A stretch of DNA of 64,000 bases. It comes from Ceratorhiza oryzae-sativae. Taxonomy: Eukaryota > Basidiomycota > Agaricomycetes > Cantharellales > Ceratobasidiaceae. A program made the translations under genes and the position numbers. The stretch is taken from contig JARWMV010000233.1 of assembly GCA_030998015.1 (NCBI GenBank), forward strand, positions 1,364,001-1,428,000, written 5' to 3'. Below, piece by piece: positions 24,901 to 35,036 of this stretch (within the stretch, counting starts at the first letter, position 1; the number at the start of each line of letters is the position of its first letter). The notes beneath the pieces are model-generated. The model made no database searches, was not told where the DNA came from, and saw only the letters and a list, made by a program, of their open reading frames with translations.

Positions 24901-25706
24901 TGTTCGATTGGATTGCCGCACCCCATGGCTGCGTCGACATACGGCTGGCTGATTCCATGCCCTTCGATTTCCATGCTGTCGAACATCTCAGGGTGGGCAG
25001 TGGCTGCACGTAGTGCTTGCCATATGGTGCAATTGGCAGAGGGATTATTACTCGTGGGATAGGAGCGAAAGATGGTAGGTATGCCGGCGTTCATGTTATG
25101 TTTCGACATGGCAAACGTCATACTTGATAACACGGTGTGTAAAGTGAGATAGAGGGCAACGCATAATCAGCCAACGCACTTACGTCTTGCACTCCCTGGA
25201 CGTCGTATTATTATCCATCAGCGCACCTTCATCTCCGGTGTGTGTTCGCACGATATCCTTCAGCGCCTTTTCCATCTTTGACGCCTTGAACACAGGTATT
25301 CCGACCATCCTGGCGTCCGAGAAAACTTGCTTTGACAAAGCTGAAAACGTCCTTATAGCCTGCTCGGTCGTCAATCCGAGTCGCCCGACCAGCGTGGTCG
25401 TAATGCTACACGAGGCAAAACCATGAGTGGCGATCAAATTCGCAAGTTACAGCCCACTCACGCTCCAGCGCCAGCGCCTGCCACGATATCGAAGTACTCC
25501 CGCACTAGAGGGGCCTCAGCAAGCCCTTCTTCTTCTTGGACCTTCTGCATGAGTCGGTGGAGCATGACAGCAATGGACAGTCCAGTTGCACCGCTACTGT
25601 CTTTAAGGCGGTATATACAGATTAGTGCTGTACCTATTGACAGGCTCCAGTCAGGCTCACCTGCTACTAGTATTGACACCCCTCGGCCATTCCTTTCGTA
25701 CGACAT
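21963..25706 (-). CDS. Patatin-like / NB-ARC / TPR NLR-type protein, copy A
   Basis: Fungal NLR-like STAND protein. ATG at 25706 (MSYERNGRGVSILVA) joins by a short intron to DSSGATGLSIAVMLHRLMQ, then REYFDIVAGAGAG | ITTTLVGRLGL, SKHNMNAGIPTIFRSYP and YVDAAMGCGNPIEHVLKEV: a patatin fold in the usual order. The NB-ARC follows with the P-loop FVFHGLGGAGKTQLALQ, Walker B WLMVFDNADD and GRILITTRSRELVQLAEG. After a 57-bp intron come LGCLALGVVQAGAYIWR and the winged-helix-like region, then seven 42-residue TPR units (IAMANLAITYSDQGQHNRAE type) plus a partial one, ending LDFFHF. Catalytic motifs are lost: GGGxRG is SSGATG and GxSxG is GAGAG. Likely self/non-self sensing or programmed cell death (inference from family). 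Confidence 0.85.
22100..22985 (-). repeat. 126-bp TPR-coding tandem repeat, seven units
   Basis: On the plus strand the unit reads like cctagcactctcttgctggc plus ctctagtacctgcacc, gtagtgtctctgcc and ttggccatggca, recurring every 126 bp. It encodes 42-residue TPRs with very high internal identity. Copy B at 47585-48215 has five units, and the total protein length from MSYDML differs by 84 residues, exactly two units. Confidence 0.9.
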
Positions 25707-28174
25707 GAGTAGCCTTCGAAGTCTTTGTACTCGACTGGAGCAAGATCGTGACTGGGAGAGATGGGCTTTCGGCTGCCACAAGGATTAATCATAGCCTTAG
25801 CGACGCAAAGATGAACAAACTGAGTGGCGCGCATTGCATACTTGATATTACAGCCTCGTCATAGGGGAATCAACCGAAGCTCCTAATGGCAGTGATTTCC
25901 CATGTCGAACTATATTGCATCAATGGTCGTCGTGTGAGCAGCATTCCAGCGGAAAACAAACAAGATAGGCTCGGCCGACTCAGAACCACCCCCCCCCCCA
26001 GTTGCACTCCCGGACTGATCATCAAAAGGGAACTCACGCAACGAAGGATAGCAGACTTCTCGAATCACTACCTTATTGAGGCGCAATCCCACTGAGCCAC
26101 CACCCGATATCCTGCACTACTTAATTGAACCTCCGATCCGCGCAGACTTCCATAGCAGGAATTCCGCACACACCCAGGCCCCTCGGTTTCATATATCTGC
26201 CCCTCTTTCAGCACATTTTCCCTTTATTTATCCGTTGTTTCGACGTTTACGAACAAGGGGTACTTCCTACAAAAATTATAGGCCGACCGTGCTGTTGAAA
26301 CCAAATGTATGTTATAAAATGTATAGAATGGATTTACAAAAGAATGTGAGCGGTTGAGTGGATCGATGGGGACGAGGGGCTTGCAGAGCCGTTGTCTATG
26401 CCCTGCGGTTATGAGTAAGTAATACCGAATGGTGCTGCGCATGCACTGCGCATACGCTTGACTCGATTCATGACTCGTTCTCCTCGTCCGTTCTACAGAA
26501 CACATGAACGTCATACACGTGCTCCAACTATCCATATATTATGGCGCAGTTTTCCTTGCCATCCATCAGACATTTGGATGTAATAACCAACAAACTTGTA
26601 CCGGGTTTCCTGTTCCAGGATATAATCAATTGATTGCTGAGGGCATGACTCCTCACGCCCCAGACATACAATTTTTTTGGGCCAGTTAAAAAAAATGCAC
26701 ATTATGTCCACTTTGACCATTGGTGATCATATTTCAGCTGCTATATAATTAAGAGATGCAGTACTGCATGAAAACAAGTGTATTCTATATCATTATGACC
26801 TTGATATAAACATATTGAAAATGTGCATTTTGTCCAATTTTTCAGTGATCGGGATAGAATATTTACAAAATCAAGCTGGACAGACTGTAGTAAATGGTCA
26901 AAACATCCATGTTGTGCATCCAAACAATTTGGATGTTCCCAGCATACAGATTGAATCAAGTATTTAGACTCAATATTAATCGGCTCTACATAAAATTTCC
27001 GCCGAGTCCCTTGTCAGGAGAACGGGATTTTCTAGTTTGGCGATGGCGAGTTCGAGTTCGAACCAGGATTATTAACGTTAGCTCGTAATGATTCGCGATG
27101 CCGTACTGCATTAGTTGAGTACTCGTATCTATTGTGTTCGCGTTCCTTGAACTAAGTCTGATACAGATCTCCAACCACCAAGAGCCCCCGCTCACCATTG
27201 ATCCGTTGGTAGCCACCTATTTATGGAATTCACCCGATGCCAGCTTCTCTGGCTGATGGTTTTTAGCTCTGTTGGTTGTGTCATTATCCCGAAATCTTTT
27301 AGTCCGGTTCCCTGAATTTGGACATGTACAATACCATCCTCGCCTGACCTTTGGACTGTTCTGCCCTCAAGTCACCAGATATTGTGTCATAATAATAGAG
27401 TCACTGGTCGCTCACGACACCCCAGGGGACGAGAACCCATACCGAAGCCGCGGAGCCGCGTTTCCCTAGGCTCTGCGCTATACTGGATCAAAGTCGAACG
27501 CAGGAACTAGGCGAGCAAGAGTCATTCGGCATAAACTGGGTGGGGGGGTGGAACCATCCAAAAGGACGACCGTTCACCCGAAGCACATTAGCGCGAGTCA
27601 TGACCGCGGCTCGATTCGGGTAGGAGGACGCTCTAGTCCCCCAACGCGACAGCGCTCGACATTTTTTTCACCAATCTTCAATGCGGACAAATGGTCTGGT
27701 TTGATCATCACCCTCGAATCTCATAGTTCGGGCCCCCAGTCTCGCCGATCCATGACCGCCGGAGACACTAGCGTTTTTTATCCCCGTATTTTCCCCTGAC
27801 TATAGCGTTTTCTCATATCGCCACTATTCCCAACGTGTCAAACAACACAGACTTCACCCGATTCAAACGCAGGCCCAGAAGCCATGACAGGTCCAGAGGT
27901 GTATTTGGTAACGTAGAGACATCGTTGCCTACCAATCCCGTCCCTTCCTCGCCGAACGATCTGTCAGGACTAAACCTGGTATCGAATCGCTCAGGGATGA
28001 TCGAAGCGAGTGGTTTGACGGGACCGATGATCCAATTAATATCTGACGCCCCATCTCGTTTTCGATCAGCCCGTTGCAAAGTTTATAAAGCGGAGGGAAG
28101 GCATTGTGGGTTCTCCAGTAGTATCTGCCTCGCTCTCGTGTATATCCCCAAGTAACTGCTATCAATTCGTCACA
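25707..28174. other. Long noncoding spacer, copy A
   Basis: No gene recognised between the NLR start and the CFEM gene. It is matched by 50937-53311 in copy B apart from insertions in each copy. It includes a run of C residues near 25991 and a region of about 300 bp (26646-26952) missing from B. TATAAAG at about 28083 probably belongs to the CFEM promoter. Confidence 0.5.
26646..26952. mobile_element. Copy-A-specific insertion of about 300 bp, unclassified
   Basis: Copy A reads gattgctgaggg, then about 300 AT-rich bases, then attgaatcaagtatttag. Copy B at about 52093 reads gattgctaaggacgtgaatcaagtatttag without the insert. The insert contains two related words (aaatgcacattatgtcc and aatgtgcattttgtcc). 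No coding frame and no clear terminal repeats were seen. It could be an insertion in A or a deletion in B. Confidence 0.5.
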
Positions 28175-28758
28175 ATGTTCGCTCGTTTGTTCCCCGTCGT
28201 CGCCGTGTTTGTCCTTTCCGCCTCGGTTGTCCACGCTCAGTACCCAACTTGCGCTCAACGTAAGAGATACACCGGGCTCCTTTTAGGCTGCGCCATTTGG
28301 TACTGACGACCTTTGATTTTCCTAGCTTGCCTGGGTCAGGCTGATCCGGGCAGTTGCAGCTTGGACGACAACGTTTGTCTGTGCAATAACGCGGCTTACA
28401 CCAACCCTACCAACGACTGTTTCAGCACTTCGTGAGTCGATCAAAGGAAAAGGTTAATAAACCAGAACTTGTGCTTATTACTTGAACTTGTGACAGGTGC
28501 AGCCATGCGGACTGGACTACCGCATACAACTATGCCGTGCAGATTTGCAACAATGCTGTAAGTATCGGAGATACGTTCGCCGAACGTAGATATGAGTTAA
28601 CCTCGGATGATTCAGGGTGTGACAACCAATAATATCGTCAATCCTCCAGCCAAGCGAAGCTTTTCTCCAGTCTACTACGGGTATGTATTTAGCGCGTTTT
28701 TGTCCGTGTGCCCGTATTGATAGCCACATTCTTGCCTAGCCGTCGCTCCGCGGCCTAG
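28175..28758 (+). CDS. CFEM-domain small secreted protein, copy A
   Basis: About 115 residues after splicing four short introns. The signal peptide MFARLFPVVAVFVLSASVVH is followed by AQYPTCAQ | PCLGQADPGSCSLDDNVCLC, then TNDCFSTS | CSHADWTTAYNYAVQICNNA | GVTTNNIV, and it ends GRRSAA. Eight cysteines with the C-X3-C, CxLDDxxCLC-like and CS..D spacing match the CFEM domain, known in fungal heme-uptake proteins, adhesins and effectors. No C-terminal GPI-type hydrophobic tail is seen, so it is probably released. TATAAAG lies about 85 bp upstream. The copy at 53312 is almost identical. Confidence 0.85.
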
Positions 28759-29683
28759 GCGACAGGTACGAAGCCCTCGCCAGTCCAAACCTCCATGTTG
28801 GTCGTGGCTTTGTCAGATTTTCTTCTCCCTAATTTCTTCTTTTGAGGCCCATTGAGCCTGGCTGCATTGTTGCAACACTTTCGTTCTGTATTCCCGTCTG
28901 CCAATAAGCAAAATTGTTTTGGCACAGTTCCAACAGTCGCAAAACGGGGGGGGTATTCCCATTCACCGTGGAGTGTAAAATTGATCTGGGTCCGAAATAT
29001 GTGACGCGCATATATCGGCGTCCGCCAGGGTGGAGGAGTGATCGTGAGGGATGCTCCGATCAGCGAAATGACCATGGATGACTAAGCAAGAGGGCTGCCT
29101 TGTCATCGCGGCTCATACGTGTTCATGGGACCTAGGATAAGGAAATCACGACTGGTGTTGTTCTAGCAGCAGATGAATAAATCGAGACATGGAATGAGTA
29201 ATCGGGAACAGGGCGAGTGCGGTCTCGCATTCGTGCTGAAAAGTCCGAGCTGGTCAATAGATGGTCACATTTTGCATAGCCAAGATTTATACACGGTTAC
29301 GATGCCTCATCATGCTCATATCAACCACGTTGGGCGCGCGTTCAGCGGTCAGATGACTTGGATTACTTCGTTTCGCTCCATCCCGCTCACACTGCCCTCC
29401 ACAGCGCCGGATCAATCTAGCCCGGTCTAACGTCTCTGCCAATCAACTCTCACTCCTACTTCTAACGAGCCTTTGAATTGTCGTTTCGCTAGGCCTATAA
29501 CTTCGTTGAGGCTATGCAACATAACCCAGAGTTTGGGCAATTTGCCACAGAGCTAGGAATGGTGCCTGTATCTCTAAGCGAACCTCCTCTATGGCTTCCC
29601 TCCTAGCAATTATTTCGTCAATTGGAGCCTCGTGGTTTCTTCACCATGCCAAACTAGTGCAAGCCCAACATGAACGAAATATC
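28759..29683. other. No supported gene
   Basis: Several short frames occur on both strands. The longest minus-strand one (28755-29075) is broken in copy B by an extra G in a G run, so it is unlikely to be a gene. Nothing else was recognised. Confidence 0.45.
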
Positions 29684-30017
29684 TCACTCTTGCGAGCAAT
29701 ACCACAGGTTCCCCTTGACCTCCTCAAATTTGACTCCCAACAAATCTTGATAAATCTCGAGAATAGCTGGAATAACGACATCGAAATAGAAGTACTCTTC
29801 TACGAGAGCATCGCCGAGAGACGGTGACTCTTCGATGAATAAACGATCGTAGTACTTGGACCCAACTCTCAGCAAGTGAGCGCCTAACCTCGCACGGAAA
29901 ACATACCCGTAGTCCCAAATGTAAAATTGGCCGTCATGCGGGATGACTGCCTTTTCATGCTCCGTTTCTTTGAGCTTCAAGAGGGTGTCCCTATCCCGGA
30001 TATCGACAGGTCGCAGC
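29684..30017 (-). pseudogene. Peptidase M3 (thimet oligopeptidase-like) fragment, copy A
   Basis: Minus-strand sequence reads KLRPVDIRDRDTLLKLKETE then GQFYIWDYG, and, after an unspliced or altered intron region, KYYDRLFIEESPSLGDALVE and VVIPAILEIYQDLLGVKFEE. This is the segment of M3A oligopeptidases ahead of the HExxH zinc site. The HExxH site and the rest of the enzyme are absent and the frame stops after GNLWYCSQE. An isolated exon remnant, conserved as such in copy B. Confidence 0.7.
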
Positions 30018-31107
30018 TTTTATTCCAGATCACCAAGGAACTATCCCAACAGCGAGGTTCCGGATACGATCCAAGCGGCTAACATCAGTAATATATTCTA
30101 AGATGTGATTTGACCGTCCTGGCATATCAGAATCGAGCCCCAAGAACGAGCATGTTCGGTATTTTTGATAGGCTGTAAAGCGCATATACTCCTCATTTTC
30201 GGTTCCTATCTCGTCGCGCACCAACCTAGGGGTGCCTTGTTGGTGAAATTCCGGACCAGAATAGGAGTTCTGGTCAGAGCGAGCTGGCACTGTCGTGAGA
30301 TTGTAGACAAGGTATTTTTGAAATGTATCTCACCATCGGGCATACAAAGTGCGATCGTCAGCCGGTTATTTAGGCGTTTTCAAGGTAAATGCAGCGCTTT
30401 CATTCTCGTTTAGGTTACCCGAATTGTTTGCCTGTCTCCAACCTGGTTTGGCCAAGTCCCTTGGTATCGGGGTGGGGATTGCTGCCCCACCGACTCTGGC
30501 GGGCTAGGCTCGACTAGAAAGTGGCATGCCCAGATATTTTAGATGACAAAAAGGCCATTGCAACGCTCTTGTATATTGCTGTACACATCTCTGAATACGC
30601 TCTACAACTTCAGAGTGCCAAGCCTGAGACGCGCTGCTGCTGAACGGTGCAGCAGCGATGAAGTTCAAGGGTGTATGTAGCGCGAGAGGAGGAGTAATTA
30701 AATGACGCCGCCCCTTGGACTGGTATTTGCGAGTTGACCTTTTATTGATGACACAGGTTGCAAGAAACCCGTGCAAGTTCGAGGACGGGCAAGGGCGGTT
30801 ATGCGCCATTAGGGTCGCTCAAGTTGGGTCATCGATGCTTCACAAAATGCAAAGCGAAGAAACGCAGAAACGAAATTCGCATTAACATGATATCGGGGGT
30901 TGGCCAGTGTTTCAAGGCTTCCCCCGTGTGCAAGGCGTTTATGAGAATGCGGCTTACGTAGCTTCGGCGCTTGTCCTCCACTTGAAGGTCTCCCAGTTAC
31001 ATCCACCACGATCCGCGCAAGTCGATGGCAGCACATATCAAGCACACCCGACGTCAGGTGGGCTATGGTCCGTTAGGTTTAGTGACATTTATCTGATTAT
31101 TTTGTAG
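30018..31107. other. Spacer upstream of the EAF1 5' end, copy A
   Basis: A minus-strand frame of 86 codons (30030-30290, with SNHILEYITDVSRLDRIRN) is conserved in copy B with one change and may be an exon of a decayed gene. I cannot assign it. The rest is EAF1 upstream sequence. Confidence 0.4.
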
Positions 31108-32965
31108 ATGACGGCGGCAGCTGATGCTCGTAGCGGCTTGCTTAGGCGCAAGTCGGAGGAGAGACAGGCCGCTGCGAATGCGAGGGAGATGCTCGTGCGA
31201 GAGTTGCTGCGAGCGACAGAATGGCGGAGTATGGCTGGTGTCGGTGCGTTTCCCCACCCGAGTCTGGTGCAGAACGTGCCCACCAAGGAGCTCGTCCACC
31301 ACCATCTGATGCCCCTGCCCGAGTACGACTATTGTCACAGTTCTATTCGCTCGCTGACTGATTCCCTAGCGGCACCTTCCCCCCCCTCGCCGACATTGTC
31401 CTCCGCGCGCTCGAACCGACACCCGAACCAGAGCCAGAGCTGCAGCCAGAGCTTGCGCCGGTACAAGAGCTCGAGCCCACGCCCGCGCCTTCGCCAGCTC
31501 CCGCCATCGTACCTGTCGCTGCAGTGCCAGATCGCAGCCCGACGTCTCCTGAAGTCAAGACGGAAGAGGACGAAGGAATGATGGAGTCGGACGCTGACGC
31601 TGATGCAGATGGCGATGTTGACGCCGACGCGGATGCAGACGCTGATGCAGACGCCGAGGCGGACGAGAAAAGCGAACCGGAGGCGATTGTGGTAGGTCGC
31701 TGTTGTTTATATCGTTCGGACGGCTCAGGTTGGTCAATGTAGCCCATCTCGATGGAGTTATTACAGAGCCAGCCGGTTGTCTTGGCGCCTCCACCTGCAC
31801 CAATTGATACGCCAGGCTCCTCTGCGCCGACGCCAGATAAAGATGTAGAGATGCACCCGAGCACACCTCTTCCTCCTGCCGAAACCGAGACAGTCAAGAC
31901 GCCCGCACCCGCCGACCCACTTCCATTTGCTCATCCCGTTTCAGCAGTGTCTCCATCTCCACAAATGCCAGCACTTCTCCAGCATCATCATCTGTCTTAC
32001 CACCTGCACCGTCCCCCCGTCGACCCCCGTCTCGATCGTTCAGGTTCGATCCATCAAAACCGACGAGCGCTCCTCGACCGCTTTCTCCACCCGAACAAGA
32101 CACCCGAGTACCGTCTGTGGATCAGGTCCGAACACTACTGTTCCCTCCAACCTCGGGAAATGGTGCTGCCGATCCCGCTGTCGTACCACCACCCCCAGAA
32201 ACACCCCAACCACTACCTCCCCCCATCTCGGTTCCGCAAACACCACGAACACCCCACACACCATTCACACCCGGCTCTTATTCACGTCTTCCCGCTACGC
32301 CTACGACTCCAAAACCACTCACGACGCCGTACGTTGCTTCGTTGCCTCCTCTCCCGCCTCTGCCGACAGACCTGTCCCGTAAGATCGCTGGGGTCAAGAC
32401 CCGTCGGCGAGCGGCTGGTGGAGGCGTCAACTGGGGAGGGTCTGGGGTGTGGGGAGTGGGAGGGGCAGCTGCGGGGATGGGCGTGATGGGCCCTGGTGGG
32501 GGAGGCGCGCAAGGATGGTGGGCTAGTATATCCAGTGCGTATGGTTCACTTGGATACCGAGCCTGGTCACTTACACATGGTCCCGGCTATAGGCGGGCAA
32601 GGTCAAGCACAAAACCAAGGCGGGATTGGTTTAGAGTTACTGCGATGGCAGGCCATCTTGCAGATCAACCCTGCACACGCATTTGCCAGGCGACCGACAA
32701 AGTGCGTCACCACACACGAATGGAGGGCGAGTCTATTATTTCATCATTCACCCCACTCTCCAGGCTGATTTTATGTGATCTACAGGTTCTGAGGCATGAA
32801 CTCGAGTATAAGCGCGCGATGCAACGAATCGAGCAGCTCAAGCTGGATGGCGCATGGTCGCTTAGACAGCCGAGGAAGCAGTGGACGATTCCGAAGTCCA
32901 AGACGCGTTGGGACTATGTCGTGGATGAGATGGTGCGTCTATCCATTCTTTTGCTCTGGTCGTGA
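31108..32965 (+). pseudogene. EAF1: EAF1/VID21 5' fragment, copy A (truncated, frameshifted)
   Basis: Homolog of the first half of the intact gene at 56261. It opens MTAAADARSGLLRRKSEERQ and continues through the acidic DADADADGDVDADADAD tract and the Pro-rich region. One A is missing near 31962 (cacaaatgcc versus cacaaaatgcc in copy B), shifting frame. The gene ends at the start of the HSA domain (TRWDYVVDEM) where the duplication stops at 32966, so HSA completion and SANT exons are lacking. A 3'-truncated duplicate, probably nonfunctional; transcription from its intact promoter is possible. Confidence 0.85.
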
Positions 32966-32966
32966 C

Positions 32967-33431
32967 CTCCCCCCCCCCCCCGCCACTTTTTGAATATATA
33001 TTTAACGAGCTACATGAACGCGAGGTCAAACCGCTCGGAACAGGACAGAATAGACGAGAGCGAGAAGGGACAAAGAAGCGGAGAGAAACGGACGGGAAAA
33101 TGACAGGTAACAGAACCGCGACAAACGGAGCCAGAAAGCATCACACGTAAATTACAGGATAATAAAAGGGAATAATTACAAAGTCTTAGAGAAAGCGTTA
33201 GAGTGTGAGGGAACATGAAAAATGGCCTTTCTTTGAATTCACGTGGCGAGGAAGTGAGCACGAAGATACACGACGAAGCATGTGCCGAACGCCCTCGCAG
33301 AGACAGCACTCCGCGAGAATGTGCCTGATTGACGAGATGCGTGCCTCCCCACATAGGCATTTGGCAAGAATCGGTGATAGTATTCGACCACGGAACCTTG
33401 GCTAAGGGTAATTTGGTTCAGCCGGCATGTA
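32967..33431. other. Junction sequence right of copy A
   Basis: Starts with a C tract (32969-32980), then purine-rich AGA-type sequence. No gene recognised. It does not match copy B. Confidence 0.4.
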
Positions 33432-34700
33432 CTAGGCCTACCCTAAAGTCTGGAATATTGAGCACGTGGGTGACCTCAATCTGATCCTCCCGTAAACTAT
33501 GCCTGCACAGCGCCGATCTGAACTCTCTGAGGCCGATTGTGGTAGTATAGTAGCTCTTTGTGAAGAAGGCTTTAAACAGGACTATATAGCTTCTAAAGTT
33601 AATTGCACACAGTCTGCTGTATCTAAGGTCTTTGCACACTTCAAAAAATACCACACATACTCTGCTCTCCCTTGTTCTGGCCGTCCAAGCAAAATCACAG
33701 AGCGAACAAAGTGTCATGTTATATGTGTGATATGTGTGCATTGTTTCTGGCCCTATAAAGAAGTTTCTACATCAATTGGCACTGTCAATTCCAAAGCTGT
33801 TCAAAAGATTGCTGAGGAGGCAGGATATCACTGATGTGTGGCTGTCGAAAAACCTGCTTTAAGCCCTCCAATGATTACAAAACGTATAGACTGGGCAGAA
33901 AGCAACACTGGGCATAACTGGATGCTTGATATCTGGTGCGATGAGGCTTCTGTCTCAACTGACTGCAACCCAGGCCACTTGATGGTGACTTGGAAGCCAG
34001 ACAAGGCTTATCTCCCTGAATGTATAGTCTCTAGCTACCATAGTGGGCAAGATTCGGTCTTGGCATGGGCTTGTGCTGCACACAGGGTCAAGGGTCCAAT
34101 GATACAGCTCAAACCCACTCCCTACACCATCACAAAGAGTGGTTGGTGACACAGTGGCAGACTAAGTGCTCAAGGCTATGCTGAACAAGTTGTTTCTGGC
34201 CCACTTTGGGACTTTTGGGAGAAATTATCAAAGGAACAGGGTCACAAGATGTTTGTTATTGAAGATGGGGCAGGTCCACACAAGGGAAAAGTGGTCCAGG
34301 CAGTTCAGGACAAGATAGGGATGAAGCACTGCCCACACCCTCCTAATTCCCCTGATCTTAATCCTATTGAACCCTTGTGGTTTCTACTCAAAAAACATGT
34401 AGCTATGATCCCAAGCCATTGCAAAAGCTTGGATCATCTTTGGGATGCAATAGAAAAGGCTTGGGCTTCAATTACAATTGACAAGATCAAAAAGCACACT
34501 GGGCAGATGGATGCAAGAGTGGAGGTGGTGAAGAAGGCAAAGGGGCTTCATACAAGGTTCTGAATGTAATAGCAATTCTTTATTCTATATACATGCAAAA
34601 TATTTGATGGAAATTGATGTTTTCAAGCTATGTGAATGCATTTAAGTGTCAAGAGGGAGGAGAAGTGAGCACATGATTCCAGACTTTAGGGTAGGCCTAG
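33432..34700 (+). mobile_element. Tc1/mariner DNA transposon (defective)
   Basis: The terminal inverted repeats ctaggcctaccctaaagtct (left) and agactttagggtaggcctag (right) are perfect over at least 20 bp. The element is flanked by TA on both sides (33430-33431 and 34701-34702), the Tc1/mariner target duplication. Length 1,269 bp, with one transposase gene in the same orientation. Confidence 0.93.
33499..34563 (+). pseudogene. Tc1/mariner transposase with two in-frame TGA codons
   Basis: A single frame runs the whole length. The N-terminal helix-turn-helix is (SELSEADCGSIVALCEEGFK .. KVNCTQSAVSKVFAHFKKY), with GRPSK linker. The DDE domain has D in MLDIWCDEASVS, DGAGPHKGK, and HPPNSPDLNPIEPLWFLLKK, the hallmark of the family. 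TGA codons interrupt it at 33832 and about 34147 without any frame change. Both are one C-to-T change from CGA. The element is therefore non-autonomous today. Confidence 0.9.
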
Positions 34701-34736
34701 TACCAAAGTGGCATGCCAATCCCGAGGCCAACAGGC

Positions 34737-35030
34737 TGTTGAATTTACAATCATATGTGTGTATGTATGCACATATTTGTTTCTGTTTCACATCCCCCCT
34801 CTCTGATATCATGCATGAGTTTGCAGGAACCCCCTTTCTTCTTCCTTAGTTCTCTACCTTTGTAGTTGAGCTAAGGTATTGTATTTTTCTTTCTTTTCTC
34901 ATGTATTCTATTCACATTGTACTCTGTAGTACAATTTGTATCTTAGGTACAGTATATACACTATTTCTCTACCTTCATAGTTGAGCTAAGTACAATATGT
35001 ATCTTAGCCATGAATTACCTCCCTGCATGA
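34737..35030 (+). repeat. Ty1/copia 5' LTR
   Basis: Begins TGTTGAATTTACAATC and matches, in opposite orientation, the LTR at 345-597. It contains two partly repeated blocks (ttctctacctttgtagttga and ctctaccttcatagttgagc). The gag start at 35037 follows almost at once, so the 3' boundary is uncertain by some tens of bases. Confidence 0.75.
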
Positions 35031-35036
35031 GAGGTT

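Larger units (their letters stand above)
20764..32966 (+). repeat. Segmental duplication, copy A (about 12.2 kb)
   Basis: Collinear, same-strand match to 46227-58133. It begins agcaagaagacctaatc in both copies, within PAN3, and ends at ctggtcgtgacc in A versus cccgtcgtgacc in B, inside an EAF1 intron. Past the right edge, A enters a C tract while B continues the EAF1 intron. Order and orientation of all genes are conserved. A hand comparison over about 180 bp at the CFEM gene shows four substitutions and one 3-bp indel. A has a noncoding stretch of about 300 bp near 26646-26952 and two more TPR repeats than B. Confidence 0.93.

Noticed and set aside
25707..25781. Upstream ATG at 25781 as start of NLR copy A (Ser/Arg/Leu-rich extension)
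   Set aside because: Copy B has no matching extension in frame, and the patatin domain needs only the ATG at 25706 (50936 in B).
28755..29075. 106-codon minus-strand frame after the CFEM gene
   Set aside because: Its frame is broken in copy B by a change in a G run, and it resembles no protein.
31700..31740. Apparent in-frame stop (TAG) in EAF1 copy A where copy B has CAG
   Set aside because: The site is the 3' end of a likely intron starting GTAGGTCG, and both TAG and CAG serve as acceptors. The real damage is the nearby base deletion and the truncation.
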